Positions 35,283-44,264 of a stretch of 64,000 nt of DNA are shown here, piece by piece. Below the pieces are notes generated by a model. It was given only the letters and a program-made list of their open reading frames with translations, made no database searches and had not been told where the DNA came from. Numbering within the stretch: position 1 is the stretch's first letter; the number at the start of each line of letters is the position of its first letter. The DNA lies in contig JAWLAT010000005.1 of NCBI GenBank assembly GCA_041395325.1, positions 124,001-188,000 on the forward strand, written 5' to 3'. The DNA comes from JAWLAT01 sp041395325. Its GTDB lineage: Bacteria; Pseudomonadota; Gammaproteobacteria; Xanthomonadales; SZUA-5. The translations under genes and the position numbers were made by a program.

Positions 35283-36056
35283 ATGTGGGCACGATGGCGT
35301 GACGCTCGGTCGGTGAGGCATTGGGACGAGGACGTCCACGCACAACTGACTGATCGCCTTCCCGGAACCTGGTCACTTGACCCATCGGCACAACAGCGCT
35401 GGAAGCTGCTGACTCGACGCTTCCTCAGCGACAAGCAGTTCGTCGGCGCTGACGGTCTGCAGATCACCGCCGAACACGGCACCACCATCGCCACCCTGGC
35501 CGCCTGGCCGATGCTCAATCTGGGCTGGGAAGCACTGCGAGGATGGCGGGAGGTGGTGCTGTACCCGATGACCTTTACTGCCGAGCGCCACTTGGCCGAG
35601 CCACTGTGCGATGGCCTGGAAGTGGTCCACGAGTTCGAGGAGTCACTCTCGGGCGAGGCCGCCGAGGGCGTGATCGTGCTGGCGTGGGAGGACATTCAGT
35701 TGGACCTGGCCCATCTTGATGCCGGAACCTGCGTGGTCATCCACGAGATTGCCCACCAGTTCGATGCCAGATCCGGCGCCATCGATGGTCGACCACCACT
35801 GACTGACGGTCTGTCTGGCGCGCAATGGAGTCAGGACTTTCAGGCGGCCTTCGACCGCCTGAAGCAAACGCTGGAGACAGGGGGTGAGCCGGCGATCGAT
35901 CCCTACGCCGCCGAGGCACCGGAAGAGTTCTTTGCGGTCATGGTCGAGCATTACTGCTTGCGACCGGATTGGCTGGACCGGGATTGTCCCGAGGTCCTGA
36001 CCTTGCTGCGGAAATTGTTCGGCGAAATTCGTGATCCGGCCCCTTCGCGGAGCTGA
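35283..36056 (+). CDS. mtfA: MtfA-family zinc peptidase (M90)
   Basis: 257-residue cytoplasmic metallopeptidase. In E. coli MtfA binds and inactivates the repressor Mlc (DgsA); whether a Mlc partner exists here is unknown. The zinc motif HEIAHQFD lies at about residues 155-162, with a third ligand in EFFAVMVEHY near residue 213. Other family stretches are FTAERHLAEP and VVLYPMTF. Lies 9 nt after the protease stop on the same strand, so it could be co-transcribed with it, which would be an unusual partner. Confidence 0.9.
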   Translation: MWARWRDARSVRHWDEDVHAQLTDRLPGTWSLDPSAQQRWKLLTRRFLSDKQFVGADGLQITAEHGTTIATLAAWPMLNLGWEALRGWREVVLYPMTFTAERHLAEPLCDGLEVVHEFEESLSGEAAEGVIVLAWEDIQLDLAHLDAGTCVVIHEIAHQFDARSGAIDGRPPLTDGLSGAQWSQDFQAAFDRLKQTLETGGEPAIDPYAAEAPEEFFAVMVEHYCLRPDWLDRDCPEVLTLLRKLFGEIRDPAPSRS

Positions 36057-36064
36057 TCAGTCGC

Positions 36065-36268
36065 TTATTTGAGCATACCCGGCAGAAAGGCCTGCCAGGA
36101 ATCACCGCCGCCCTCTCCGCTGGCGGCCTGGATCGCGCCTTCACCGCTATGACCGAGCAATCCGGAGCACTCAGCTGCACGCAGGACTTCGGTGCTTACG
36201 GCGCCCAGCGCCATCACCCCGTACATCCCCAGCAACGCCGCTGCCAATCTGTGCTTGATCCTGTTCAT
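36065..36268 (-). CDS. small hypothetical protein, possibly exported
   Basis: 67 residues from the ATG at 36268. The N-terminus has basic residues then a hydrophobic run (RLAAALLGMYGVMALGAVST) that could be a signal peptide or membrane helix; the rest is small and Gly/Ala-rich (HSGEGAIQAASGEGGGDSW). No family recognised. It is convergent with mtfA, whose stop is 9 nt away. The region upstream (36300-36350) is AT-rich and could hold a promoter. The RBS is weak (GGGTGGG). Confidence 0.4.
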   Translation of the reverse strand: MNRIKHRLAAALLGMYGVMALGAVSTEVLRAAECSGLLGHSGEGAIQAASGEGGGDSWQAFLPGMLK

Positions 36269-36548
36269 CTGCCCATCCCACCCGCGTTCGCCTGACATAA
36301 CCAAGCAACTTGCATGCCACCCAAGAAAAATCCTAACGCATTGATTTTCATAACGCAGTCGGTCCGACACCACTGTCCGCCAGCGGACACGCGGACAGCT
36401 CAGCGTACAAGCGGTCAGTTCCGCCAGTGTCAGGGACGATTGCTGCAGCACAGCAATGCTCGGCCTTGAGCCTTGGGTACACTGCGTCGTCTTGATGACC
36501 GGCGGATGATGCCGCACGGATTGTCAGTGTGATGTGGGGGAGTGCGGG

Positions 36549-38399
36549 ATGGTGGTCAGTTCCGAGGCGGCCGACTGGCAGCGGTCTGTGGGCAGTCCTG
36601 CCGGATTGTCGCGAGGAATCGGAGGGCATGGCCTGCGACGGGCGCTGCTGGCCGGCGCGCGAGCGGTGCAACAGACTCGAGAGCACCTCAATCGCATCAA
36701 CGTCTTCCCGGTCCCGGATGGTGACACCGGTACCAACCTGGCCTTCACCATGGAGGCGCTCGCTCAGGAATTGGAGCGACTGCGCAGCGGCAACAGCAGC
36801 GAGGTGTTGGCCGCGGCTGCGCAGGCGACGCTGGATGGCGCGCGCGGCAACTCTGGTGCCATTCTGGCGCAGTTCCTGTTTGGTCTGGCCGAAGCCACAC
36901 GCCAACGCGCACGCTTGTCGGTGGAACAGTTGGGCCAGGCCGTCGCGCATGCTGCCGCCACCGCGCGCGCGGCCATTGCCGAGCCGCGCGAAGGCACGGT
37001 GATCAGTGTCATCGCCGATTTCGCAACGGCCCTGCAGCAGCAGGCCGAACGCAGTGGCCGACATTGGGTGGAGTCCCTCGATCAGGCTCTGCAGCAGGCC
37101 CGTCGTTCGCTCGCCGATACGCCCAATCGACTGGCAGTGCTCCGCCGCGCCGGCGTCGTCGATGCCGGTGCGCAGGGCTTCGTCTCCTTCGTCGAAGGCA
37201 TACTCGACTATGTGCGGCGCGGCCGTGAGGCGTTGGCCAGCCACAGTGAGGACTCCGACGCCCAGGCCTTCGTGCCACTGTCGGAAAGCCATGCCGACAG
37301 CGCCTATCGCTATTGCACCGAATGCTTGCTGGAAGGCGAACAGTTGGACGCCGGCAAGGTCCGCCAGGCTCTGGCCGAGTTGCCGATGGATTCCCTGGTC
37401 GTTGTTGGCGGTGGGGCCAAACTGCGGCTGCACGCCCATTTGGATCAACCCGGCCTGCTGTTCGATCGATTGTCCAGCTTTGGCCTGGTCAGCCAGCGCA
37501 AGGCCGACGACATGCAGGCGCAGCAACGCGCCCGCCAACGCCTGAGTCGCATTGCGATCGTCACCGATTCGGCGGCCGATCTGCCCGAAGAGGAGCGGCA
37601 AAGACTCGGCATACAGGTGGTGCCGGTTCGCGTCGTTTTCGGAGAGGCGGACTATCTGGACAAGATCACGCTCTCGCCAAGCGAACTCTATGCGCGCATG
37701 CGGGCCGGCGAGATTGCCAAGACCTCCCAGCCCCCAGCCATCGATTTCCGTCGCCAGTTCGAACTGCTTTGCGATCACCACGAAGCGGTGCTCTGTATCG
37801 GTCTGTCGAGCCAGGTTTCCGGGACCTGGCAGGCGGCCTGTCACGCCGCCGCGCGCTTTGGCGACCGAATCCAGGTACTGGACAGTCTCAATGTCTCGTC
37901 TGGGCAGGCCTTGCTTGCCTTGTACGCAGCCGAGGCGGCACAACAGGGGCTGCAACCGTCCCAGGTGATCGAGGCCACGCAGGCGATGCTGCCGCGCACG
38001 CGAACCTATGGGCTGCTGGCCGACTTGCGCTATGGCGCCCGCGGCGGTCGCATTCCGGCCTGGCTGGCACCGGTAGGGCGCTGGATCGGCGGATACCTGC
38101 GGGTGGAGAACAGCAAAGGCCGGATCCGTCCGCGCGGGCTGCATCTGGGTACCCGCGAGCAGGCCGCCGGACGCTTCGTGCGCCGCATCGCCCATGCCTG
38201 GCGCGGCACCGACCACGTTCGCGCCATCGTGGCCCATTGCGATGCCGAAGCAGAGGCCCGTCAGGCACTGGCCGCCCTGCGTGGCGAGATCCCTGGCTTG
38301 AGCGGCGCCTGGATTGTTGAATGTGGCCCTGCGCTGGGTGCTCACGCCGGCCCTGGCAGCATCGTGGTCGGTCTGCAGGCCTGGCGGCCACCGGCATGA
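36549..38399 (+). CDS. DAK2-DegV fusion, predicted fatty acid kinase (FakA+FakB in one chain)
   Basis: A 616-residue fusion. Residues about 25-210 are a DAK2 (DhaL-like) ATP-binding domain with the metal and nucleotide motif INVFPVPDGDTGTNLAFT and the ARGNSGAILAQFL loop. A middle region follows (AYRYCTECLLEGEQLD, as in FakA). Residues about 330-615 are a DegV/FakB lipid-binding domain (IAIVTDSAADLP, SQPPAIDF, LSSQVSGTWQAA). Separate FakA and FakB convert fatty acids to acyl-phosphate in Firmicutes. The stop overlaps plsY, whose product uses acyl-phosphate, which supports this function. ATG at 36549 with GGGGAG 6 nt before it. Confidence 0.8.
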   Translation: MVVSSEAADWQRSVGSPAGLSRGIGGHGLRRALLAGARAVQQTREHLNRINVFPVPDGDTGTNLAFTMEALAQELERLRSGNSSEVLAAAAQATLDGARGNSGAILAQFLFGLAEATRQRARLSVEQLGQAVAHAAATARAAIAEPREGTVISVIADFATALQQQAERSGRHWVESLDQALQQARRSLADTPNRLAVLRRAGVVDAGAQGFVSFVEGILDYVRRGREALASHSEDSDAQAFVPLSESHADSAYRYCTECLLEGEQLDAGKVRQALAELPMDSLVVVGGGAKLRLHAHLDQPGLLFDRLSSFGLVSQRKADDMQAQQRARQRLSRIAIVTDSAADLPEEERQRLGIQVVPVRVVFGEADYLDKITLSPSELYARMRAGEIAKTSQPPAIDFRRQFELLCDHHEAVLCIGLSSQVSGTWQAACHAAARFGDRIQVLDSLNVSSGQALLALYAAEAAQQGLQPSQVIEATQAMLPRTRTYGLLADLRYGARGGRIPAWLAPVGRWIGGYLRVENSKGRIRPRGLHLGTREQAAGRFVRRIAHAWRGTDHVRAIVAHCDAEAEARQALAALRGEIPGLSGAWIVECGPALGAHAGPGSIVVGLQAWRPPA

Positions 38400-39043
38400 A
38401 TCCGCTGCTGGCGGGGCTGTTGCTGCTGGCTTATCTGATCGGCAGTCTTTCCGGCAGCCTGATCGTGGGCCGGTTGCAGGGTGTGGATATTCGCGCGCAG
38501 GGCAGCGGCAATGCCGGTGCCACCAATGCGCTGCGCACTCGAGGCTGGCGCTTTGCCCTGGCCACGGCATTGATCGATTTCGGCAAGGGCACCATGGCTG
38601 CGCTGCTGCTGCCATGGCTGGGCGCGCGCATGGGCCTTGCGGCGGACGCCCTGACCGTGGCGATCGCCTGCGTGCTGGCCGCAGCGGTCGGACATTGCTT
38701 TCCGGTCTGGTTCGGCTTTCGCGGTGGCAAGGGCGCCGGCACGCTGTTCGGCGGCCTGATCTTCCTGCTGCCGGCGGCCGCCGGCGTCAGTCTGCTGGTT
38801 TGGCTGGGCATGCTGTTTCTTACCGGCTATGTCGGCCTGGCCACCGTTTGCGCCGGCATGGCCTTGCCGCTGTGGGTGGCACTGTCCGGCGGCAGTGGCG
38901 CACCGCTGCTGCTGTGTATCGCGGCCGCGGCATTGCTGCTCTACATGCATCGCGGCAACCTGCAGCGTGTCTGGACCGGCACCGAGTACTGCTTTAGCCG
39001 CGTTCGATTGTTGCCGGGACCGAAACGGTCGACGCCTCCCTGA
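38396..39043 (+). CDS. plsY: acyl-phosphate glycerol-3-phosphate acyltransferase PlsY
   Basis: Inner-membrane enzyme that transfers the acyl group from acyl-phosphate to glycerol-3-phosphate, making lysophosphatidate. 215 residues with about five transmembrane helices. The three conserved cytoplasmic loops are visible: AQGSGNAGATNALRT (residues 35-49), the FGFRGGKGAGT loop (about 104-114) and MHRGNLQRV. Overlaps the DAK2-DegV stop (ATGA) and the birA start (TGATG). Confidence 0.95.
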   Translation: MNPLLAGLLLLAYLIGSLSGSLIVGRLQGVDIRAQGSGNAGATNALRTRGWRFALATALIDFGKGTMAALLLPWLGARMGLAADALTVAIACVLAAAVGHCFPVWFGFRGGKGAGTLFGGLIFLLPAAAGVSLLVWLGMLFLTGYVGLATVCAGMALPLWVALSGGSGAPLLLCIAAAALLLYMHRGNLQRVWTGTEYCFSRVRLLPGPKRSTPP

Positions 39044-40014
39044 TGGTGCCTGCCCTGGAAGCGGACCCGGCCGGTCAGTACCTGCCCCCACGTTCGCGTG
39101 ACGCGCTGGCTCGACAGTGGCGGCAGCAAGCTTTGCTCGCCGAGGACGAACTGCCTGCCGGCTGGCGCAGAGGCGATATTCGCCGGGCCCGGTTGCAGAA
39201 TCATCGACTGGGTCTGCCCTCGGGCGGACCGTGGCATTGCCCACCCTTGATCGACGGCATGGCGCTGCAACAGCACTTTCAGCAGCGACTGAAGGTGGAT
39301 CTGCGCTGGTCCTGTCGCTCCACGCAGGCCGACTGGCGGCGTCAGCCCAAGCCCTGGCCCCGCCTGGTGATCAGCGAAAGCCAACGAGGTGGCCGGGGGC
39401 GGCTGGGTCGAAGCTGGCAGTCGGCACCGACGGGCAATCTGTACCTGAGTCTGCTGGTCTCCCTGCAGCGAGTGGACGAGCTCAGTCTGTTGCCTTTGCT
39501 CAGTGGACTGGTCATCGCCGAGTTGCTGGGCCGCCACGGTGTCGACAGCGGACTCAAGTGGCCCAACGATGTGCTGGTCAACGGTGCCAAAATCGCCGGT
39601 GTCCTGGTCGAAGCCGACCTGGCCAGCCGCCCCGCCAGGCTGGCCATTGGCGTGGGTCTGAACTGGTGGCTGCCCGCGACGCATCGTGGCGCGCTGGACC
39701 GGCCGGCAACCGATCTCCGGGAACAGCTTGGCAACCATGCCCTGCCCGATCGCACCGGCCTGCTGCGTGATCTGACAGAGGGCCTGCTGCAGCAGGTCGA
39801 CCTGCTCGAAGCCGGTCAGGGCGCTTCGCGACTGACGGCGTGGCGGTCCCGCGATCTGCTCCGCGGTCACCGTCTGCGCATTGATGATGGCCACAACGAG
39901 TATCTGGGTCGCGCTGCTTCCATCGACGAGCAGGGCCGTCTCCTGCTGCAATGCGGCGATGGCCTGAAGCGCTTGAGCAGCGGTGAGGTGACCCGCGTGT
40001 GGATCGATCAATGA
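39043..40014 (+). CDS. birA: biotin--[acetyl-CoA-carboxylase] ligase BirA
   Basis: Attaches biotin to biotin carboxyl carrier protein. 323 residues. The catalytic core starts near residue 85 with RWSCRSTQADW, then the biotinyl-AMP loop GGRGRLGRSWQS (about 112-123), LKWPNDVLVNGAKIAGVLVE and GVGLNWW; the C-terminal SH3-like domain ends in VTRVWID. The first 80 residues do not show a clear winged helix-turn-helix, unlike E. coli BirA, so repressor function is doubtful. Overlaps plsY and coaX. Confidence 0.93.
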   Translation: MVPALEADPAGQYLPPRSRDALARQWRQQALLAEDELPAGWRRGDIRRARLQNHRLGLPSGGPWHCPPLIDGMALQQHFQQRLKVDLRWSCRSTQADWRRQPKPWPRLVISESQRGGRGRLGRSWQSAPTGNLYLSLLVSLQRVDELSLLPLLSGLVIAELLGRHGVDSGLKWPNDVLVNGAKIAGVLVEADLASRPARLAIGVGLNWWLPATHRGALDRPATDLREQLGNHALPDRTGLLRDLTEGLLQQVDLLEAGQGASRLTAWRSRDLLRGHRLRIDDGHNEYLGRAASIDEQGRLLLQCGDGLKRLSSGEVTRVWIDQ

Positions 40015-40784
40015 GTAGCAGCCTGCTGCTGGATATCGGCAATTCGCGGCTGAAATGGCGGCTGGAAGCGGACATCGGATCGCCCGCGAGCGGTGCACAG
40101 ATGTCTACGGGGCCGGACGGCCTGGACCTGGATGGTTTGCTGCAATCCCTGTCGACCCCGCCCACCGAAGCCTGGATCTCCAGCGTCGTCGCGGCGCCGG
40201 CCCAGGCGCTCATGCGAGGCTTTGTCGAGCGCGGTATCGCTGCCCACTGCGCTCGCTCGCTGGCTGCGCTGGATGGCCTGACCAGCGGCTATAGTGATCC
40301 GTCCCAATTGGGCGTGGACCGCTTTCTCGCCCTGCTCGGCGCCCACCGACGCTGGCCAGGTCAGAACTGCGTTGTCGTCGATGCCGGTACCGCACTGACC
40401 GTCGATCTGCTGCGGGACGATGGCCAGCATCTGGGCGGCTGCATTCTGCCCGGCCTGCGCCTGATGGCGGCCGCGCTGGCCGGCGGTACCGATCGTCTGG
40501 GACCGCACAGTCAAGTGGCGAAGACGGCCGCTGCAGCCCCTGGGACGGTGGCCGACCACACCGCCGCGGCCATTGGTCTGGGCATCGACCACGCGGTGCT
40601 GGGTGCGATCGAGCGCATACGTGCGAGTCACCCGGCGTGGCCCATTCTGATCTGCGGCGGTGACGCCGATCGGCTGGCTGACATGCTCAGCCCCCCCTGT
40701 CAGGTCCACCACGGGCTGGTTCTCGATGGGCTGGCGCGCTATGCGGAGTTGGCACGCGCAAGCAGCCTGCGCTCGACCCACTGA
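40011..40784 (+). CDS. coaX: type III pantothenate kinase
   Basis: First step of coenzyme A synthesis, ATP-dependent phosphorylation of pantothenate; type III enzymes are not feedback-inhibited by CoA. 257 residues. The ASKHA-fold motifs are LLLDIGNSRLKWRL (residues 5-18), DPSQLGVDRFLALLGAHRRWPGQNCVVVDAGTALTVDLL (includes the catalytic Asp) and GGCILPGLRLMAAAL, with ILICGGDADRL near the end. The ATG at 40011 overlaps the birA stop. birA-coaX adjacency is common in gammaproteobacteria. Confidence 0.94.
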   Translation: MSSSLLLDIGNSRLKWRLEADIGSPASGAQMSTGPDGLDLDGLLQSLSTPPTEAWISSVVAAPAQALMRGFVERGIAAHCARSLAALDGLTSGYSDPSQLGVDRFLALLGAHRRWPGQNCVVVDAGTALTVDLLRDDGQHLGGCILPGLRLMAAALAGGTDRLGPHSQVAKTAAAAPGTVADHTAAAIGLGIDHAVLGAIERIRASHPAWPILICGGDADRLADMLSPPCQVHHGLVLDGLARYAELARASSLRSTH

Positions 40785-40931
40785 TTCGGCCGCAGCCACT
40801 CGTCGATCAGGCGGGCTGAGCGGCCGCGGCCATTTTCCGGGCCTGCCGACAAGCACCGACTGCCGTCCACGGCGGCGGCCGTTCTCAACGCCTGTACGTC
40901 CACCTGCACGAACACCGGAGTACAGGCGGGC

Positions 40932-40937
40932 TAGAAT
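40932..40937 (+). promoter_or_regulatory. possible -10 box for the SPOR-domain gene
   Basis: TAGAAT (5/6) 27 nt before the TTG start in the 179-nt gap after coaX. The -35 region at 17 bp (CGAACA) is weak. Confidence 0.35.
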
Positions 40938-40963
40938 GCGCTGCCCTAACACCGAGTTGCACC

Positions 40964-41623
40964 TTGAGTCGCGTGCTGTTTCTCATCCTGCTGGCGTTGA
41001 ATGTGGCGGTAACGACCTGGTGGCTCACCCGTCCGGCGCCGCCGGAGCGCAGCTTCAGCATGACCGACCCCGGCATTCCGCCACTGCAGTTGCTGTCCGA
41101 ACGCGACGATGCAGCGATGGCGGAAGCGGCGCAGGCCGCGGCGACGTCGGTTGCGGCGAGACCGGGCTCCGAACAGTGCTACAGCACCGGACCGATCGGC
41201 TCGGACAGCGATTTGCGGGGCAACGTCGAGCAGTTGAATCGGCATGTCGCGCGCCTGCAGGTGCGCGAGAGCAGTGCGCGTGTGGTTCGCGGCTACAGTG
41301 TCTATCTGCCGGCGTACGACAGTCGGGACGAGGCCTTGCGCGGCGCCCGGCAACTGTCGGCGGCTGGCCTGCGTGACTACTACGTGGTGACCGCCGGTGA
41401 TCAGGAGAACACGATCTCGCTGGGCCTGTTCCGGCAGGAAACCAACGCCCGCCGTCGGCTGCAGCAGGTCCAGGCCCTGGGCTTCGAAGCACGATTGTCC
41501 GAACGCGCCGAGACCGAAAAGCAGTACTGGATCGACTTCAATCCGCTGCGCGAGGCCGGCGAGGCCTGGCGCAGCGTGCCGATCATCACCCGTGTCGGTG
41601 CTCGCCCGGTGCCCTGTTTCTGA
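40964..41623 (+). CDS. SPOR-domain-containing membrane protein
   Basis: 219 residues from a TTG start; no ATG lies near the hydrophobic anchor. One N-terminal transmembrane helix (VLFLILLALNVAVTTWWL) is followed by an Ala-rich linker. A SPOR-like domain spans about residues 108-190 (RGYSVYLPAYDSRDEALRGARQL, ISLGLFRQETNARRRLQQVQALGFEARL). SPOR domains bind denuded peptidoglycan, often at the septum. coaX, then a SPOR protein, then tRNA-Thr is an arrangement I associate with Xanthomonadales. Confidence 0.8.
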   Translation: MSRVLFLILLALNVAVTTWWLTRPAPPERSFSMTDPGIPPLQLLSERDDAAMAEAAQAAATSVAARPGSEQCYSTGPIGSDSDLRGNVEQLNRHVARLQVRESSARVVRGYSVYLPAYDSRDEALRGARQLSAAGLRDYYVVTAGDQENTISLGLFRQETNARRRLQQVQALGFEARLSERAETEKQYWIDFNPLREAGEAWRSVPIITRVGARPVPCF

Positions 41624-41697
41624 GCTTCCCGGTACTCCGCCACGCTGCGAGACGCTGTTAAACTCCTGCGGCGACGGCCTTTGCGCCGACTCATTCT

Positions 41698-41773
41698 GCT
41701 GGCGTAGCTCAATTGGTAGAGCACTCGATTTGTAATCGAGCGGTTGGGGGTTCAATTCCTCTCGCCAGCACCA
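41698..41773 (+). tRNA. tRNA-Thr (anticodon TGT)
   Basis: A 76-nt cloverleaf with the CCA end encoded. The acceptor stem GCTGGCG pairs with CGCCAGC, the discriminator is A, and the anticodon arm CTCGA-TTTGTAA-TCGAG gives anticodon TGT. The T loop is TTCAATT. A TAAACT box about 34 nt upstream may be its -10. Confidence 0.97.
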
Positions 41774-41818
41774 TCCCCGCGCAACGACACCTGCCACGGA
41801 GCCTGCGGCCGGCCACCC

Positions 41819-42490
41819 ATGTTCATCCGACTGGAAGAACGAGCCAAGCGACACTGGCGCTGGGCGACGCCGCTGACGCTATTGCTGTGCATGGGCCTGG
41901 CCGTGCATCTGCAGTTGCTGGATGCGGCCGAGCGCGCCCGAGTGCTGGGCCGCTATGGCGTGCTGCCCGGCCTGCTGGAAGGCGGTCCGACCTGGCAATG
42001 GCTGCGCTTGCCGGCGGCCCTGTATCTGCATGCCGACTGGACACACCTGCTCGGCAACATGTTGTTCCTGGCGATCTTCGGTATTGCCACCGAGCGGATT
42101 CTGCGCCCCTGGCGGTGGACCCTGCTGTGGCTGATGGCCGGTGCCCTGGCCAATTTTGGCGCCGCCATGCTGGCCAGCGATCCGCGTGCGCCGATCGTCG
42201 GCGCCAGCGGGGCGGTGTCGGGTCTGATCGGCGCTTACCTGAGTCTGTACCCGCGCGCACACCTGGGCATCATCCTGCCGCTCGGTCTGTACGTGCAGTT
42301 TGTGCGCGTCCCGGCATTGCATCTGCTCGGTCTGTGGCTGTTGCTGCAATTGCTGCTCAGCGTGGGTGAGCAGGCGCCGAAGGTGGCCTGGTCTGCGCAT
42401 CTGTTCGGTTTCGTCGGCGGCTGCGTGCTGGCCTGGGTGCTTCGCCCCTGGCTGTATCGGCGCCGAGCGGAGATGCTGCCCAGGCGCTGA
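41819..42490 (+). CDS. rhomboid-family intramembrane serine protease
   Basis: 223 residues with about six transmembrane helices. The catalytic Ser lies in GASGAVSGLIGAYL (about residue 132) and the catalytic His in SAHLFGFVGGCVLAW (about residue 199); HLLGNMLFLAIFG contains the conserved HxxxN region. Cleaves membrane-anchored substrates; no substrate can be inferred. The ATG at 41819 excludes residues read from the tRNA in the longer frame. Confidence 0.93.
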   Translation: MFIRLEERAKRHWRWATPLTLLLCMGLAVHLQLLDAAERARVLGRYGVLPGLLEGGPTWQWLRLPAALYLHADWTHLLGNMLFLAIFGIATERILRPWRWTLLWLMAGALANFGAAMLASDPRAPIVGASGAVSGLIGAYLSLYPRAHLGIILPLGLYVQFVRVPALHLLGLWLLLQLLLSVGEQAPKVAWSAHLFGFVGGCVLAWVLRPWLYRRRAEMLPRR

Positions 42491-42599
42491 GCCCGGCACG
42501 ACCCTCACCGCGGCGTCGTCGACGCGCATCAGGCCGGATTGACCCGGCCATGACGTCGACGGTGTAACGTCATCCCCTTCCCTGTCCACAGGCGCGTCA

Positions 42600-42920
42600 A
42601 TGAGCGCTCGCAAAGCCCTCTACAAGGTGATCTTCCTCAATCATGGCAAGACCTACGAGCTCTACGCGCGACGGGTCAGCGCCAGTGATCTGTACGGCTT
42701 CGTCGAGGTCGCCGATCTGCAGTTCGATGCCGCCGGACTGGTGCTGGATCCGGTCGAAGAGCGTCTGCGGGAAGAATTTGCCAACACCCAGGCACTGCAT
42801 CTGCCGATGCACTCGGTCGTGCGGGTGGAAGAAGTGCATGCCAAGGGCACCTCGCGCATCCGCGAGGCCGGCAGTGGCGAAAAGGTCATTCCCTTCAGCG
42901 TCGCACCACCGCCACGCTGA
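42600..42920 (+). CDS. DUF1820 family protein
   Basis: 106-residue small cytoplasmic protein of a conserved gammaproteobacterial family without known function. The N-terminal KALYKVIFLNHGKTYELYARRV and SDLYGFVEVADLQFD are the family hallmark, and the end (EKVIPF) also matches. Convergent with ctpA, 18 nt between stops, no evident terminator. Confidence 0.9.
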   Translation: MSARKALYKVIFLNHGKTYELYARRVSASDLYGFVEVADLQFDAAGLVLDPVEERLREEFANTQALHLPMHSVVRVEEVHAKGTSRIREAGSGEKVIPFSVAPPPR

Positions 42921-42938
42921 AGGGAGACGCTTCGGTTC

Positions 42939-44264
42939 TCAGCCCTTGCCGCTGCTCGATTCGGCCGCGGGACGTCCGCCCCAGCGCACCAGCGCCTGGA
43001 CGATGCCCAGGGCTTCGGTCAGTGCGTAGTCGTCACCCGGACCATCAAAGTCCTGGGCCGGCTTCGTCGCTGGCTCGCGCCCTTCGGCTTCCAGATGACC
43101 ACGCAGATCTGCCTCGGTGACCTGCTTGCCGTTGCTGGCCACGCGCTTGAACTCGGCCTCGGCCAGGACCACGTCCGGTGCAATACCCTGGGCCTGAATG
43201 GAGCGGCCCGCCGGCGTGTAGTAGCGCGCCGTGGTCAGCTTCAGGGCCTCGCCATTCTCCAGCGGCAGGATGCTCTGCACCGAACCCTTGCCGAAGGTTT
43301 GCCAACCGACAATCAGCGCGCGGCCGTGATCCTGCAGCGCCCCGGCCACGATCTCCGCCGCCGACGCCGTGCCGGCGTCGACCAGCACGACCAGGGGCGC
43401 GCCGCGCAGCAGATCGCCCGGAGAGGCATCGAGTGAGGCCTGGGTCTGAGGCACGCGGCCGCGCATGCTGACAACGGTCCCGGCATCCAGGAAGACGTCA
43501 CTGACCTCGACCGCCGCGGTCAGCAAGCCACCGGGGTTGCTGCGCAGGTCCAGGATCAGACCGCGCAGCGGCTTGCCGGTCTGCAGCCGGCCCAGTGCCT
43601 TGGCCGTTTGGGTGCCCGAGTCTTCCTGAAACTGGGAGATGCGCAGATAGCCGATGCCGTCGGCCACCATGCGGCTGCGCACGCTGGCGACGCTGATCAC
43701 CTCGCGCTTCAATTGCACCCGGAAAGGTTCGGCACCCTCCCGAAACACACTCAGTTGCACATCGCTGCCCGGTGCGCCGCGCAACATGTCGACGGCCTCG
43801 ACGGTGCTGTCCACATCCACCGGCACGCCATCGATCTCGACGATGACATCGCCGCTGCGCATGCCCGCCCGCGCCGCCGGCGTCTCGTCGATCGGTGCGA
43901 TCACCGTCAACAACCCGTCGATCATCTGCACTTCCAGGCCCAGGCCGGCATAGGTGCCGCTGGTGTCATCCTGCAGTGCTTCCAGCTGGTCACTGGCCAG
44001 GTATTCGCTGTGCGGATCCAGATCCGACAACAGTCCTCGAATCGCCGCCTGCATCAACTTGCCGCTCTCGACTGGCTCGACGTAAGAGCGCCTAACTTCC
44101 CGGAACACGGCTGCGAATGCACGCAGATCATTGACCTCGACCAGTCTTTCCGAGGCCACTTCAGCCGCGGGTGGAGTGCTTTCCTCGGCCGAAGGAATGG
44201 CCAGGGACAGCGATGGCAGCAGCAGCGCCAGCAGGCAGGACAGGGGACGCAATGGGATCGACAT
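42939..44264 (-). CDS. carboxyl-terminal processing protease (S41, CtpA-type)
   Basis: Exported PDZ protease of 441 residues. Signal peptide at 1-23 (LSCLLALLLPSLSLA). The N-terminal part has FAAVFREVRRSYVEPVESGKLMQAAIRGLLSDLDPHSEYL; the PDZ domain (about 85-170) has GLGLEVQMIDGLLTVIAPIDETPAARAGMRSGDVI. The S41 core has the nucleophile in TASAAEIVAGALQD and the Lys general base in TFGKGSVQ. It is divergent from ilvE. Likely processes or degrades periplasmic proteins. Confidence 0.94.
   Translation of the reverse strand: MSIPLRPLSCLLALLLPSLSLAIPSAEESTPPAAEVASERLVEVNDLRAFAAVFREVRRSYVEPVESGKLMQAAIRGLLSDLDPHSEYLASDQLEALQDDTSGTYAGLGLEVQMIDGLLTVIAPIDETPAARAGMRSGDVIVEIDGVPVDVDSTVEAVDMLRGAPGSDVQLSVFREGAEPFRVQLKREVISVASVRSRMVADGIGYLRISQFQEDSGTQTAKALGRLQTGKPLRGLILDLRSNPGGLLTAAVEVSDVFLDAGTVVSMRGRVPQTQASLDASPGDLLRGAPLVVLVDAGTASAAEIVAGALQDHGRALIVGWQTFGKGSVQSILPLENGEALKLTTARYYTPAGRSIQAQGIAPDVVLAEAEFKRVASNGKQVTEADLRGHLEAEGREPATKPAQDFDGPGDDYALTEALGIVQALVRWGGRPAAESSSGKG

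Noticed and set aside
36348..38615. Minus-strand open frame of 755 codons opposite the DAK2-DegV gene
   Set aside because: It lies opposite a clear family match (FakA/FakB motifs) and shows no recognisable domain. Long antisense frames are expected at high GC.
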